Origin: Nymphaea colorata
Taxonomy: Eukaryota > Streptophyta > Magnoliopsida > Nymphaeales > Nymphaeaceae
Length of the DNA stretch: 64,000 nucleotides
Direction of reading: 5' to 3'
Assembly: GCF_008831285.2 (NCBI RefSeq)
Contig: NC_045143.1
Location: 9,245,503-9,309,502 of the forward strand
The notes under the pieces were generated by a model. The model did no database searches, was not told the DNA's origin, and worked only from the letters and a program-made list of their open reading frames with translations. Below, piece after piece: positions 10,806 to 21,049 of the stretch (position 1 is its first letter; each line of letters starts with the position of its first letter). The translations under genes were made by a program, and so were the position numbers.

Positions 10806-13080
10806 CCGTAATAATAAAAATATTTTGGCATGAAAAAGGGAAAGCTGGCGGCGAACTGCGTTTCCAGGACTCCACGCGCAGCTGCTCAGCATGAGTAACA
10901 TGGATGAGGAAAGAGAGGGCCACACCACATTTCATGGGACGCTTGACAAGGTCCCCATTTTACCTTTCCGCTCTGCCCTTATTTTGTTTTTATTCTCCTC
11001 CAATCATCTGCATCTCATTCTCTCCTTCTCAAAGGTCATTTTTGCCATTTCCAGTATACTTTCAATTCATTACTTCCACTACCCACACAAGCAAAGTAGG
11101 TGCACTATAATTTATGGCTCCCTGATGAAAGGGAACGAAAAAAAAAAAAAAATCACTTCCCTTTCTCTGCATTTGAATCACTTATTTGGTAAAACAATCT
11201 AATTATTGGACAGATGTCTATATGAGTTGAGTTTGTTTAGTATATTGTTACTGTGTTTCATGAATTTACCTCAAACTTCTGAGACGGATTCGTAAAACTG
11301 TTAAATGTATGTATGTACATATTTCGCAAAGCTAAAAAAGGAAAAAAAATTTGAAAGAAGAAGAAGCAATTGAGGAAGAAAAGAATGTCTTGTCTGTTGT
11401 GTTGGGTGTGAGTTATGAGATTGGAGCAACTCATCTTCTTCCCCTTTGAAAGGTCGTTGAGGCTGAACTGCATGTGCACACTCTAATTACCACATAAGGA
11501 AGCTCTGCACACATGGAATCTTTCCACTCTGGTTAATTGCAGGTGATTTATATTTAGACATTAAGTAATGCTCGTGTGTGTGTGTGTGCACGTACATGCT
11601 CCCAATGTCTTGTGTGAGTAAAGGCATGTTTGTAAGTTTGCCGCAAGAATGTGGCATTGCTCAAGAACTGAGTCTAATCGTCTTCTTTCCAATGAGAAAG
11701 TATGATTTCTAGAGGTCACTTGTTTGTAGCTGGTTTTGGAAATTAGCTTCCCTTTAACGCCGAAAATGAGTTAAGATGCCGTTCGGGAATAAGAACATTT
11801 TGTTACTGTCTCATGTATCTAACTGAAAAATTGGTTAGATTCATTGCACAATTTAAACGTGTTCTATGTCTCATGTATGTAACTGAAAAATTGGTTAGAT
11901 TCATTAGACAATTTAAAAAGTGTTCTATGAATTTCCCTCACTTTTAGCGGCAGATGCACGAAACAGTAATATATTGTTATCATTTCCAAACAGAAAACAC
12001 ATGAAACACAAGGATTTGCTTAGTTGGAAGAAGATGAACTACAAACATACAGCTGCCTTATGAAATCGATAAATATGGAATAGGATTAATCTTTATTTAG
12101 TAAAAACCATAAAGACCCTTAAAGTCATACCTTTATATCTCTAAGGTTCTGGCTTCTTTGGAGGCTTGGTTGGACTTACGATACATCTTTTAACATGGTT
12201 GTCGGGTTTGCCTAAGATTATATTGATTCACCTGAAGTTTCTCCAGCCGAATGATCGAAATTATACTCTCATCATTCTTGACCAATCTCAATCTAAAGTA
12301 AATTAATGAGTCAAAGTGAGGAAAACATCCGTAATCAGATCTTTCTCAATGGTGATAAGAAGAAAGATTCCGGAAAATGAATTGATCATAGTTAAAACAC
12401 ACCCAACTTTTTTACTAATACAATTGTACTAAATACGAGTGTAACTATTATAACCAAATCCGTTATAGCCTTTTACTTTTATCAAAATTAGTAGAGCAAA
12501 TATTTTTTTTTTTTTATGTCACACAAAAATCAAGTGCAATCTCTTAAAGGATGGTTAATTAACATTCGGCTTGAGATGAATAAGCTTTTGGAGAACTTTT
12601 CAGTTAGCCATGGAAGGATGTAGATGTGTTGTAATCCACAATATTGAAAAGTTAGGTGTGCCTCTCGTTATTGTTAGGTACTTTAAGTGTAAAAAGAGAA
12701 AAAAAAATTGATTCCTTCTTCTTTCTCCCGTCAACACCTTAACAATTATTAATTCATTGTTCTTGGGCATTACAAGCAAAAAAAAAAAGTAAAAAGAAAG
12801 TGCTCACTCAAAAAAAAAAAAAATTACATGAATTTTCTTTATTGAAGAATGAAGACCTGAGGAAGTATCTCAGTTTTTATACTACTCGAAGTTTCAGGCT
12901 TTTTCTTTGTAATTTTCATAAAGATCTTTATTTGTGCTATTGTAATCAGCTTGGATCAATCAATTCGAATGGAATTACTGACGCACCCATCTTTTCAAAG
13001 CTTTTTTGTAGGCGTGTGATTGCCCTTTATCTAAAATCCTCATAATATGGTGTAATAATTAAGATCGGACCTTCTTTCTC
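10806..13080. other. Intergenic, no gene recognised
   Basis: Mostly AT-rich. It contains an imperfect tandem duplication at 11808-11928 (listed separately), a short (TG)n tract near 11573-11589 and several poly(A) runs. Open frames at 10891-11202 and 12800-13045 are compositionally ordinary and match nothing I know. Confidence 0.4.
11808..11928. repeat. Tandem duplication, 2 x 60 bp
   Basis: Two adjacent units both contain GTCTCATGTATSTAACTGAA and TTGGTTAGATTCATT, with three or four differences and one added base in the second. Confidence 0.85.
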
Positions 13081-13089
13081 TCTAGCCTT

Positions 13090-13456
13090 AAATGGGGTTT
13101 GGTTGCACGTGGTTCAAGTTGAGTTCGAGCTCGAGTCAGAAAACTTGACCTTGAACTCGACCAAGATGAAATCGATAAAACAAGCTCGAACTGGACTCAA
13201 AAATTCAATGTTGAACTCGAATTCGACTCCTTTAACTTGTTCATGTTAAACATGTTTCTACTCGTTAACTTGTTTAGTTAATACTCTTTAACTACTTTGT
13301 CATTATAATTCAACATTTATTATGTAGTCGAGCTCAGTCGAGTTCCTATAAATAGCTCGAACTCAACTCGTCTAACATTTTGAACATATTGTCGAACTCG
13401 AGTTTGACTCGTTTATAAACAAGTCGAGTTTAGATGAGCTAGTTCGAGCTCGCTTC
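13090..13456. repeat. TCGAGCTCG-rich dispersed repeat, copy 1
   Basis: Ends are rich in TCGAGYTCGAGTC words in both orientations. The core includes AACTTGTTTAGTTAATACTC and ATTATAATTCAACATTTATT. An inverted relative lies at 41300-41680. It is probably a short non-autonomous DNA transposon, but no target duplication was found. Confidence 0.55.
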
Positions 13457-13464
13457 ACTTGTTG

Positions 13465-13666
13465 TTAGGGGCGAAGGGAAGGGTGTGCTGGACGGGCCTT
13501 ACCCCCACCCTCAAATTTTAAAAACTTTAAAAATTTATATGTAAATCTAAAAAAATTAGTTTAATATATATAAAAAATTGAAATTTTTTATTTCAGCTCC
13601 TGTTAAAATTTTGAAACTATAGTTTTAGTCCCTACGTTAAAAAGTTCCTGACTCGGCTCCGCCCCT
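13465..13666 (-). mobile_element. Short AGGGGCGGAG-type element, copy 1
   Basis: About 202 bp, flanked by ACTTGTTG (13457-13464) and ACTTGTTC (13667-13674), a 7-of-8 direct repeat. The ends read TTAGGGGCG at the left and GGCTCCGCCCCT at the right. Relatives lie near 43180-43310, 53415-53630 and 55750-55930; they share the words ACTATAGTTTCAAAATTTT and ATTTACATATAAATTTTTAA. No coding capacity. Confidence 0.6.
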
Positions 13667-13674
13667 ACTTGTTC

Positions 13675-16250
13675 ATACCTTTTTATCAGTGCAAAAAAGT
13701 TTGACTTAAAGATCATAGTCTGACCGAATATGAATTTTACTATGGTTCTTTTGCTACATCAACAAAAAAAATATGAAATACTCAAATACCTTAGATTTTT
13801 CACATATATAGTGAATCGGCAACTTTAGAAGATTCCATTTACAAAATAATCTTGTTCACATTAATATCTATTTTACTGTAAAGTTTGGCATAAATGGGAA
13901 ACCAACTCTCACTCTCGAGCAGTCTGCCGCCATGAAACACCCCGCTCTCTTTTTATTGTTCTCATTATTATAATGTCACTACGCTATGCTAGTTTTCTTC
14001 TCTCATGTTATAACGTTATCGTCGGGATTTTACCAAACCTATTGAAATGTAATCAAAACTCTAATTTAACACTCAAATAAAGACGAAACTTAACGCGATA
14101 AAATGCAAGAGACGATATTTTATTTACGGGGTCCTTCAGTCGCCGAGGAGGAGGCGCCGTAGAATAGAAGCAAACGACGAGAGAGAGAGAGAGAAGACGT
14201 CACGTATCCCACAGGTGGCAGGCACCTCACGTGACAGAACATCCCCCCTCAAGCCCCCAGTTCAACGGTTCAACCCCCATGACCAAAGAGCCCTTAGAGG
14301 TGAACCGAATTCCCACCTCGGTCCGGTCTCGGATCGGTGAAGCGCAAGTCATTTTGTGAGTCGATCCGTCTCGGATCGGTAACTCTTTCGAGTTTCGCAA
14401 GGACTTGTCTTAGCTTGATTCAGGTGTCAACTCAAAGGCCATAAATCAGGGTTGGCTGACCTCAGGGTCAAGTCAAAAGTCAAGTGCGTGGGTTGGGTCC
14501 ACCCCTACTGGACCCGACCCACGACCTGCCCAGCCCAAGTCAAGCGAGTCCCGAGACGTCCCGTCTTCCTATTTAATGTGCCCAGCGGTCTGGCGACCCT
14601 CGGTCAAGGGCTCCGGGGGAGTTCGCCATCATGGCACGACAGAAAATTCCCGACCCCCTGAGGGGCGTTTTGGTCATATAACGCGCAATCGGTTAGTCGG
14701 CTATAAGGGGCGGAAGAAGCAAAAACACAGCGCGCGTCTCACGCGGACGGTAGCGCCCGGTGGTCCCCACTCTGCTGGGTCCCGCGGAGACACGTCACCA
14801 CTTAATGCGACGCCGCTAGATGGGGCCCACAAACACTCTTTTGCCTCTCCCCCACCAACATTCACCCTCTTTTCTCTTTCTCTCTCCTTGACGGTTGTTA
14901 ACGGATATTCCATAGCTGTCGCTTTCCTACGAGCCCTGCCGTGACGGTAACCTAACGGCGACAATCCCCCGTCTCCCAAACTGAGGACACTCGGCTTCCT
15001 CCTGAACTCTCCACCTTCCGTTGATTTCGGGCTACCTGAACCCTAGACCCGATCCGGACCGAGACTTTGTGTTTCGCGACAAAAAAGAAGACGATCGAAT
15101 CGCGTAATGTATCAAATCCATTGCGTGGAAAAGTTGGATATTCGCCGAACCTCGATTCAGGTCAGAACTGTATCCAATTACTCTGACCTGGGGCGGCTAA
15201 GGGAAGGGTGTTTTGGTCATTGGAAAAGATGGAAGGGGGGAAGGGGAGCATGCCATGATAATGATGGTGAGGATGATGATGATGTTGGTGGATGGAGGGG
15301 GTTGACCTCTCGAATCGGATTTAGGGTGTCATCATGGTGCATGATGATGATGATGATGGCCGCTACGAATCATGATCAAGCCGACTCGGCGGGGCGTTAC
15401 ATGACATGACGTAACATAGTCTATCATAATCATCATGATGACACCCACGCGGGGTCGCCGATCGTTGTCGTCGTCGCCGCCGCCGCCGTCGAATCTCTCA
15501 GCCAAAAGACGCCGCTCCGGGCGGTCAAGCGTTTCTACTTTTTTCGCTTTTTGCCTCGAATTTAAAGGGAAGGGCCCGGAAACAGGCCCGTGAGCCGGCA
15601 GATCCCACGCCAACCGGCTTCATCTTTCTCCCCTTTCCCCTTTTCTTATTTTCAATTGAAATTTTTTAGTTCTTCCCGGCAGTAAATTGTGCAAGAACAC
15701 GGGCGGTCAAAATTTTGACCGGTCGGAGGCGTAGAGCCTAAGTTCCGCCTACGTGTTGCACATGTTTCTTGTTTGTTTCCTGATCTTGCATAGCTATATG
15801 ATCGTCGTAGATAAAACCCTATATAATTTGAATAGAAAAAGTTTCAAATATGCTTGATAAACTTTTGTACCGTACGTAAAACCATATTGATGTTTCTTTT
15901 TTCCTAAGTTGTTGTTCTTTTATATATATATAAGTGTAGGAAGAGAAGAGATAACGCTGCCTTTCTTTCCCTTTTAAACTACCGGGAATTTCGCCTCTTT
16001 TTCTCTCTCTCTCTTATAGGACTTTTTATTTGTTGGAAACGACAAGGGGAGTCTCCAAAGTCGACGGCTTCCACACTACATGCCGCCCACTCTCATGAAT
16101 TTTGGCCTCTCCGATCCCATTTACAATTTTGCCCTCCCTTGAAATTTGATTTTAATGAGTGAGAATCACTCCTTCAATCGATTTCCTAATGAATTAACAA
16201 AAAAAATTACTTTTTAAACAGATGAAAAATATTAAATGTTAATAGAAAAA
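13675..16250. other. Far upstream region of the ERF gene; no gene recognised
   Basis: From about 14120 the DNA becomes GC-rich. It contains a CACGTG G-box at 14228-14233, a GACGTCACGTA motif near 14196, a repeated CTCGGATCGGT, and GAT/ATC triplet runs at 15256-15440. Open frames here are short, arginine/proline-rich by-products of composition with no recognisable domain. Confidence 0.35.
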
Positions 16251-16289
16251 ACCTTTTTAAGGAAAATGTTGTTCTGGAGCCAGTGGAAA

Positions 16290-16352
16290 GCGCCTGCGGG
16301 GTTCGAACGAATGACCACCCACTGGGCCGCTCGGGCCTTCATTGGGTGTTGT
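16290..16352 (-). repeat. tRNA-like B-box sequence (not an intact tRNA)
   Basis: The minus strand carries CGTTCGAACCCCG, matching the RNA polymerase III internal B-box GTTCGAANCC. The flanks cannot form a five-pair T-stem, so this is not a tRNA gene. It may be a SINE or tRNA-derived remnant. A similar motif, also antisense, precedes the WRKY gene. Confidence 0.3.
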
Positions 16353-16579
16353 TTAATTTAATGTAACAGCGAGAGCGGCGGGAGGAAGGAGTGTCGGTGC
16401 GCGCGCGCGCGTGAGGGAGAGAGAGGTTGTAGGTGAAATCAACGCGCGCCGCACGGCACATCCACATACATCCATCCATCTACATGGTCATCAACGTACC
16501 ACATGCATTCATTATGAGCTTTAGAGAGAGAGAGGTTGGCGGTGAAGGAGTAAAATTTTCTGCGTCGGGCAAAGCGTGA

Positions 16580-16804
16580 ACCGCGGACTTCGCTATAAAT
16601 ATACGGCTGGCCGCACACGCTCTGCCCTCCTCTCTCTCTCTCTCATCTGAATCCTCTTCTTCGACGCCTCCTCTTTTGTTCTTTCTTCGCCTCTCAGATC
16701 GATACGGGGCTTTCCTCTCTTCTTCTCCTCCGTTGCTTCTTTCTTTCGGTTTCTGAAACCATTGGGACCTCCTCCTTGTCTCGTTTGATCTTTGTCGTCC
16801 GTCC
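16580..16804 (+). promoter_or_regulatory. Core promoter and 5' leader of the ERF gene
   Basis: TATAAATA at 16594-16601 lies about 205 bases before the start codon. It is followed after roughly 30 bases by a CT-rich stretch (16625-16645), a common plant transcription-start environment. The leader to the ATG would be about 175 bases. There is no in-frame upstream ATG close to the start. Confidence 0.6.
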
Positions 16805-17401
16805 ATGGCCGTGGAGGCGCTCCACATGGTAAAGGAGACTTTCGGCGGGCGGCCGCCGCTTGCAGCCGCCGTGACAACGGCAGCGGCGGCGGCGGCGAAG
16901 GAGATTCCGACGACACCGTCTCAGCGGGCGGGCTCAGGGAAGGAGACGCATTTCCGCGGTGTGCGGAAGCGGCCATGGGGAAGGTTTGCGGCGGAGATCA
17001 GGGACCCGTGGAAGAAGACGCGGAAGTGGCTGGGTACCTTCGACACCGCCGAGGAGGCGGCGCGAGCGTACGACAACGCCGCCCGCAACCTCCGCGGGCC
17101 CAAGGCCAAGACGAACTTCGCGCTTGATGGGGAGGACGGCAGCTCGCCGGAGTCCGGCGTCGGCGGCGGCGGCGAAGGAAGGGAGCAGCTTCCGAAGTGG
17201 CGCGGTTTCTACGGGGTGTGTCCCCGCGACCTGACGGTGACGGTGGCAGTGCCGCCGCCGGTGCTGACGGCGGCGGCGTCGGATACGGCAACCGGCAAAG
17301 AGAGGGATTCGGTGTTGGAGGCGAGAAGGGAGGAGGCCGGCAAGCCGAAGGAGAAACGGCGCTTCCTCTTCGACCTCAACTTTCCGCCACCCCTCCTCTG
17401 A
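16805..17401 (+). CDS. ERF3: ERF3-like AP2/ERF transcriptional repressor
   Basis: A complete, intronless gene for a 198-residue nuclear DNA-binding protein. The AP2/ERF domain spans residues 49-105 ([20 protein letters not shown] through GPKAKTNF). It has the ERF-subfamily alanine and aspartate in FAAEIRD, where DREB proteins have valine and glutamate, so a GCC-box target (GCCGCC) is expected. The protein ends in an EAR repression motif, DLNFPP at 190-195, which in this family recruits TOPLESS-type co-repressors. Domain plus motif place it in ERF group VIII, closest to the ERF3/ERF7 type from memory. Unusually, the protein stops three residues after the motif; Arabidopsis ERF3 has a longer tail. 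An alanine run (residues 25-31) precedes the domain. The coding region is very GC-rich in an AT-rich window, as is common for intronless plant ERFs. Confidence 0.93.
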   Translation: MAVEALHMVKETFGGRPPLAAAVTTAAAAAAKEIPTTPSQRAGSGKETHFRGVRKRPWGRFAAEIRDPWKKTRKWLGTFDTAEEAARAYDNAARNLRGPKAKTNFALDGEDGSSPESGVGGGGEGREQLPKWRGFYGVCPRDLTVTVAVPPPVLTAAASDTATGKERDSVLEARREEAGKPKEKRRFLFDLNFPPPLL

Positions 17402-18590
17402 GAGTTACTTTCTTCTCTTTTATTTTTTATTTTTGCGTCTTTCTTCGTTGCACATCTTGTAGTCGCTCCCTCTCCGGCTCTCTCTCTTCCCGTGATGTAA
17501 ATATAATTTTTAACGGCCTAATGATGATGGAGTTACAGCATATATTCAATGGACGAACCCCTCTTCTTCTTCTTCTTCTTCTTCTTCTGCGTCTGTGTTT
17601 TCGAACGGTGTATGGGGGAAGCTTCCCATAGAGAGAGCGATCCTCGTCTCTTTTCCTCGAAGCTCGTTACTCGTTTTCCTATTCAAAAACGTCTTTCCTC
17701 TCTTTCTCCCTCCCTAGATTTGGTGGATTCATTATCGTGGAGTTATAATAGCTTGAAACGGAAAGGTGGGATCTCTCTTCGTCTCCATCGGGAATCTTGT
17801 GCGTGGAGGCGGAGATGGTGGCGTCGCCGCCGCCGTCGGGAAGGAAACACAGAAACGGAATGTTGCAGCTCTCCACTTATATATGCGATTTCCTTTGTTT
17901 TTTAGCCCCCCCCATGTCTTCGTTCGTTGGGAAGAAGATTTGGACTCTCTCTCTGGGTCGTAAGCGAGAAATAGTGGTCAAACGGCAACGATCGATCTCG
18001 CAGCGTGCGGAAATAATTAAAACTCCTCTACCAAGATTATCATTCAAAACAATGAGCGATTAAGAACTCAAAAACAAAGAAAACAAGACAGCGAAGAGAG
18101 AAGGCGTCGCTTCGAATCCTTTGGTCTCCTCATCGTGGACGGCGTCGTGCCGAAAGAAATACACCAAAAAACCAAAAAAAAAAAAAAAAAAAGGCGCCAT
18201 CGGAATACGTGGTCCCTTTTTATTCCGCGGCAGCCTCCCAAATTACGCAAATACCCCTATCGTCGAAATGACGATTTTAACCTTCTTCTGGTTCCTCGTT
18301 CGCCGTCTTGACTCGGTCGCGGCTTTGCTTGGCCTCATTCTCCGCCGATTTCTCCGCCGGTGGTTCCTTCACATCTGTCGATTCTGTCCAACATAAACGG
18401 ATCGCGTACATCGGGTTCTTGATCCGGTTAGCTGAACCTGATAAAGATCCGACTTGTTCCTGTATGAACCTTGATTCTTCCGCTAATTGAATCTAAATTC
18501 AGTATATCATAGAAACCCAAGTTGGCTGTATATAATCCCTTAAGTCGAATTCAATAATAAGGACTTCATTGACGCCATTTACGGGCGCAG
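17402..18590. other. ERF 3' flank and intergenic DNA
   Basis: The first 150 bases are T-rich and probably the 3' untranslated region. A (CTT)n tract lies at 17562-17588 and poly(A) at 18174-18191. CT-rich and GC-rich patches give short open frames that look accidental. Confidence 0.4.
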
Positions 18591-18640
18591 CCTATTTTTT
18601 TAAAGATGTTTAATAAATTTTTAATTGATCATGAAGCCGT
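18590..18640. repeat. TTAATAAATTTTTAATTGAT dispersed repeat, copy 1
   Basis: A short core TTAATAAATTTTTAATTGAT recurs at 49808-49832 and, with one change, at 55493-55515; the latter two share further sequence (AGGGCARTRA) downstream. Family unknown. Confidence 0.45.
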
Positions 18641-18759
18641 TAAAAGAATTCAAATAATGTTTTATTCTCATTAAATGATGTTGTTGTTTTTTTTTCCAAA
18701 ATGGTATAAATTTCTTCTGTTAGCATCTGATGTCGACTTTCTGACATTCAGAAGCCTTC

Positions 18760-20640
18760 CTTAGATAATCACGCAAAAATATTTCAAAAACAATAAAAAT
18801 GATATAAAAAATTGATTACAAACACAAAAGCGAGAGACCGATACGTCTCGTCGCGGCGGCCTGAGGCCATTCTCGTCCGCGAAATCGTTTGCGGTGCCCT
18901 CGCCTGGAAATTCCGGAATAGGAGGAAAAGGAAGAGAAAATAAAAAAGGAAAACCGAAAGCACGGCCGTCCCAATTCCAAAGCCCCAGGCCGCCGTACAA
19001 GGACGCTGAAGCGAATAAGCAGGGGGGGGGAAGAAGAGAGAGAAAGAGAAGGTGAAAAGAACACGAAAGGAAAAGGAGGGAGGGAAGAAGAAAGGGGCGG
19101 GGCCCGCAGCGGCAGTGACGCACATGCGGCCGGCCGGGTGTCGTGCTCCTCCCTCCCCCAGCCGCCAGATCGCCGCCTCGGAAGCCGGTCGTCCGTCCGA
19201 TCTCCGCCGCGCCTCCGCCGCCGCGCCCCTTCTGCCACCTGTGGGGCCCCTTCCTCCTCCATTTTAACTCCGCTCCGTCCTCCGCCATTCGAGCCCCTTT
19301 TCCTCCTCACACGTGCGAGAGCCTGCCGCCCGCCTCCGGCCGCGTGACGCGAGCCGCGGGGCGGAGGAGGGCTGCGGCGGGGCTTCCGAGCGTGAGGTGT
19401 CGTGCAGGGGATGCAGTCCCCTGGGGCCCGCGCCATCACGTGCGTCGCCGCTGCTGACCCCGGGGCCCCACTCATCCTCCTTTCATCATGCATCATCATT
19501 CATCATGCATGTCATCTACGCTCCGCCCGCCCTTCCGCCGTTCTTGGTTGCGAACCAGAACGAGCGCACGGGAGGCTAAGTCGGATGCGCAATCGGTTGA
19601 CGAAGGGCGCGTTTGATAGTCGTGGATGTGTTATACATCCGTGGATTTCTGATCCTCGAAGGCCCTGAAATCCGCAGATTTCGGGTGAGGAGGGTCGGAG
19701 TCCGAGCTCTCCGCCGGATCTCAGCTCAGCTCCACGGGAAGAGGCGCACTCTCTCTCTCTCTTCCGGGACACCCTCCGCCATCGCAAAGAGAGGGTTTGG
19801 ATTAGAAACCCTTCCGGCCAGAGAAGGTGGGGAAGCAAACCCCTTTTTGCAGACGCATGGCCGACTAGGCTTTGAAGTCATGCCCGGCCGGCCCATAATG
19901 TCAGGCTTCCTTCACCTAATAATCTTGACAACAAGAAGACACGTAAGTCTATCTACCTTTGATAAAAGATTTCACGAGAGAAAGGAACATGTGAAAGATG
20001 GGTAAGAACTCAAGAATCAAAATGAGTTCTTATACCTTGAAGTTGTTATCACCCAAATTCAAGGGATTTCGATTCGAGTTACCAATCCAACGAGTCGGCT
20101 GATTCTTGGGGAAGTCGCCGGAATTCGAATTTCGGTGCTAACTCGCCATGGTCTTGACTTTCGTCCCATTGAGCAAACTATCTCAGGCACGTCAACTCAC
20201 TGAGTTTGTCAAGAAATCAGAGTAATGGGGGAGATGTGACTTAACATCTATGGTGGCATCTCACAGTTTCCTCTCTTTCTTTCCCCATATAAATGTTACG
20301 GAAGCATGGCCTTTGCCCATTTAATTTAATTTATAGCATAAGCATACACTATGGTAGTCTCCTTTTGTCGTGCTCCCTGACTGTCATTTTCTTGACTCCC
20401 TCCGTCGAGCAGCCATCTGGATGGGAGAGTACAACCATGGTAGTTATTTGCATGCAAGAAACTTGAAGTTTACAAGTGAGTTCAAGAATTTCGTTCATAG
20501 TCATCCAATAGGCAGCTCCGTGACTCTGAGCAACGCCCAACTGCTTGATACATTTAAAAGTAACTTGAGATCCTACCCATCAAATTGGCTCGGCAAGCAA
20601 CACTCGGCACTTTCGTATATTTAATTGAAAACTATACAAG
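18760..20640. other. GC-rich intergenic region without a convincing gene
   Basis: 18840-19560 is strongly GC-rich and polypurine/polypyrimidine-biased, with a CACGTG at 19437-19442 and RY-type CATGCAT motifs at 19487-19493 and 19504-19511. Minus-strand frames (18761-19288 and 18816-19499) are long because stops are rare in GC-rich DNA; their products are arginine/proline-rich or hydrophobic with no domain I know. GGGCGCGTTTGATAGTCGTG at 19606 resembles the end of a Harbinger-like element, but no partner end was found. 20370-20624 encodes an 84-residue frame that I do not recognise. Confidence 0.35.
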
Positions 20641-20739
20641 TGCATTATACAAGTAACTATATATGTATATATATATCTATGAAAACACGTTTTCTTCGAA
20701 AAAATGCGAAGACAAATTAAATGTTCATTTACAAGTTAA

Positions 20740-21030
20740 AGAACCATGTTTTTTTTTTGAAAAAAACGTTACAAATGAAAAAAATGCGTTTTTGTGTTTT
20801 TTTACTTTTTTTTTCATTTTTTTCATCTTTCAGTTTTTTAAATGCCAAGCAGTTTTTATTATTATTTTTAATTTGTTGCAAATCTACTTACCTTTTGATG
20901 TTTGTGTTATTAGTTTCTCACTTATTTTATTTCTCCTTCATTTTTATTTTTTTAAAATTTTTAAAAGTTTTCAAGCTCGTTGTATTATATCTGAGAAAAA
21001 CCTCGTTGTTTAAAACTCAGAAACCTTATT
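20740..21030 (-). repeat. AT-rich dispersed repeat, copy 1 (inverted relative at 50770-51110)
   Basis: The reverse complement shares AAGTGAGAAACTAATAAC, AAACATCAAAAG and AAGTAGATTTGCAACAAAT, in order, with 50890-50945. Both carry a TTTTTCTCRGRTATAATA stretch. No coding potential. Confidence 0.7.
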
Positions 21031-21049
21031 TATAACTATGATATATATA

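Noticed and set aside
14452-15613. Overlapping frames upstream of the ERF gene on both strands
   Set aside because: The predicted peptides are arginine/proline-rich or contain histidine runs from GAT/ATC repeats, typical of compositional frames. No conserved motif.
16290-16352. A genuine tRNA gene at the GTTCGAACC motif (also at 61070-61132)
   Set aside because: Neither site can form the five-pair T-stem or a full acceptor stem, so only a tRNA-like motif is claimed.
16593-17291. Antisense and alternative-frame open frames over the ERF gene
   Set aside because: They mirror the GC-rich codons of the ERF gene. Only the 16805-17401 frame contains a known domain.
18761-19499. Minus-strand frames of 175 and 227 codons in the GC island
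   Set aside because: Long frames are expected in GC-rich DNA. The products are low-complexity (arginine, proline, glycine) or a hydrophobic run, with no domain and no downstream exons found.
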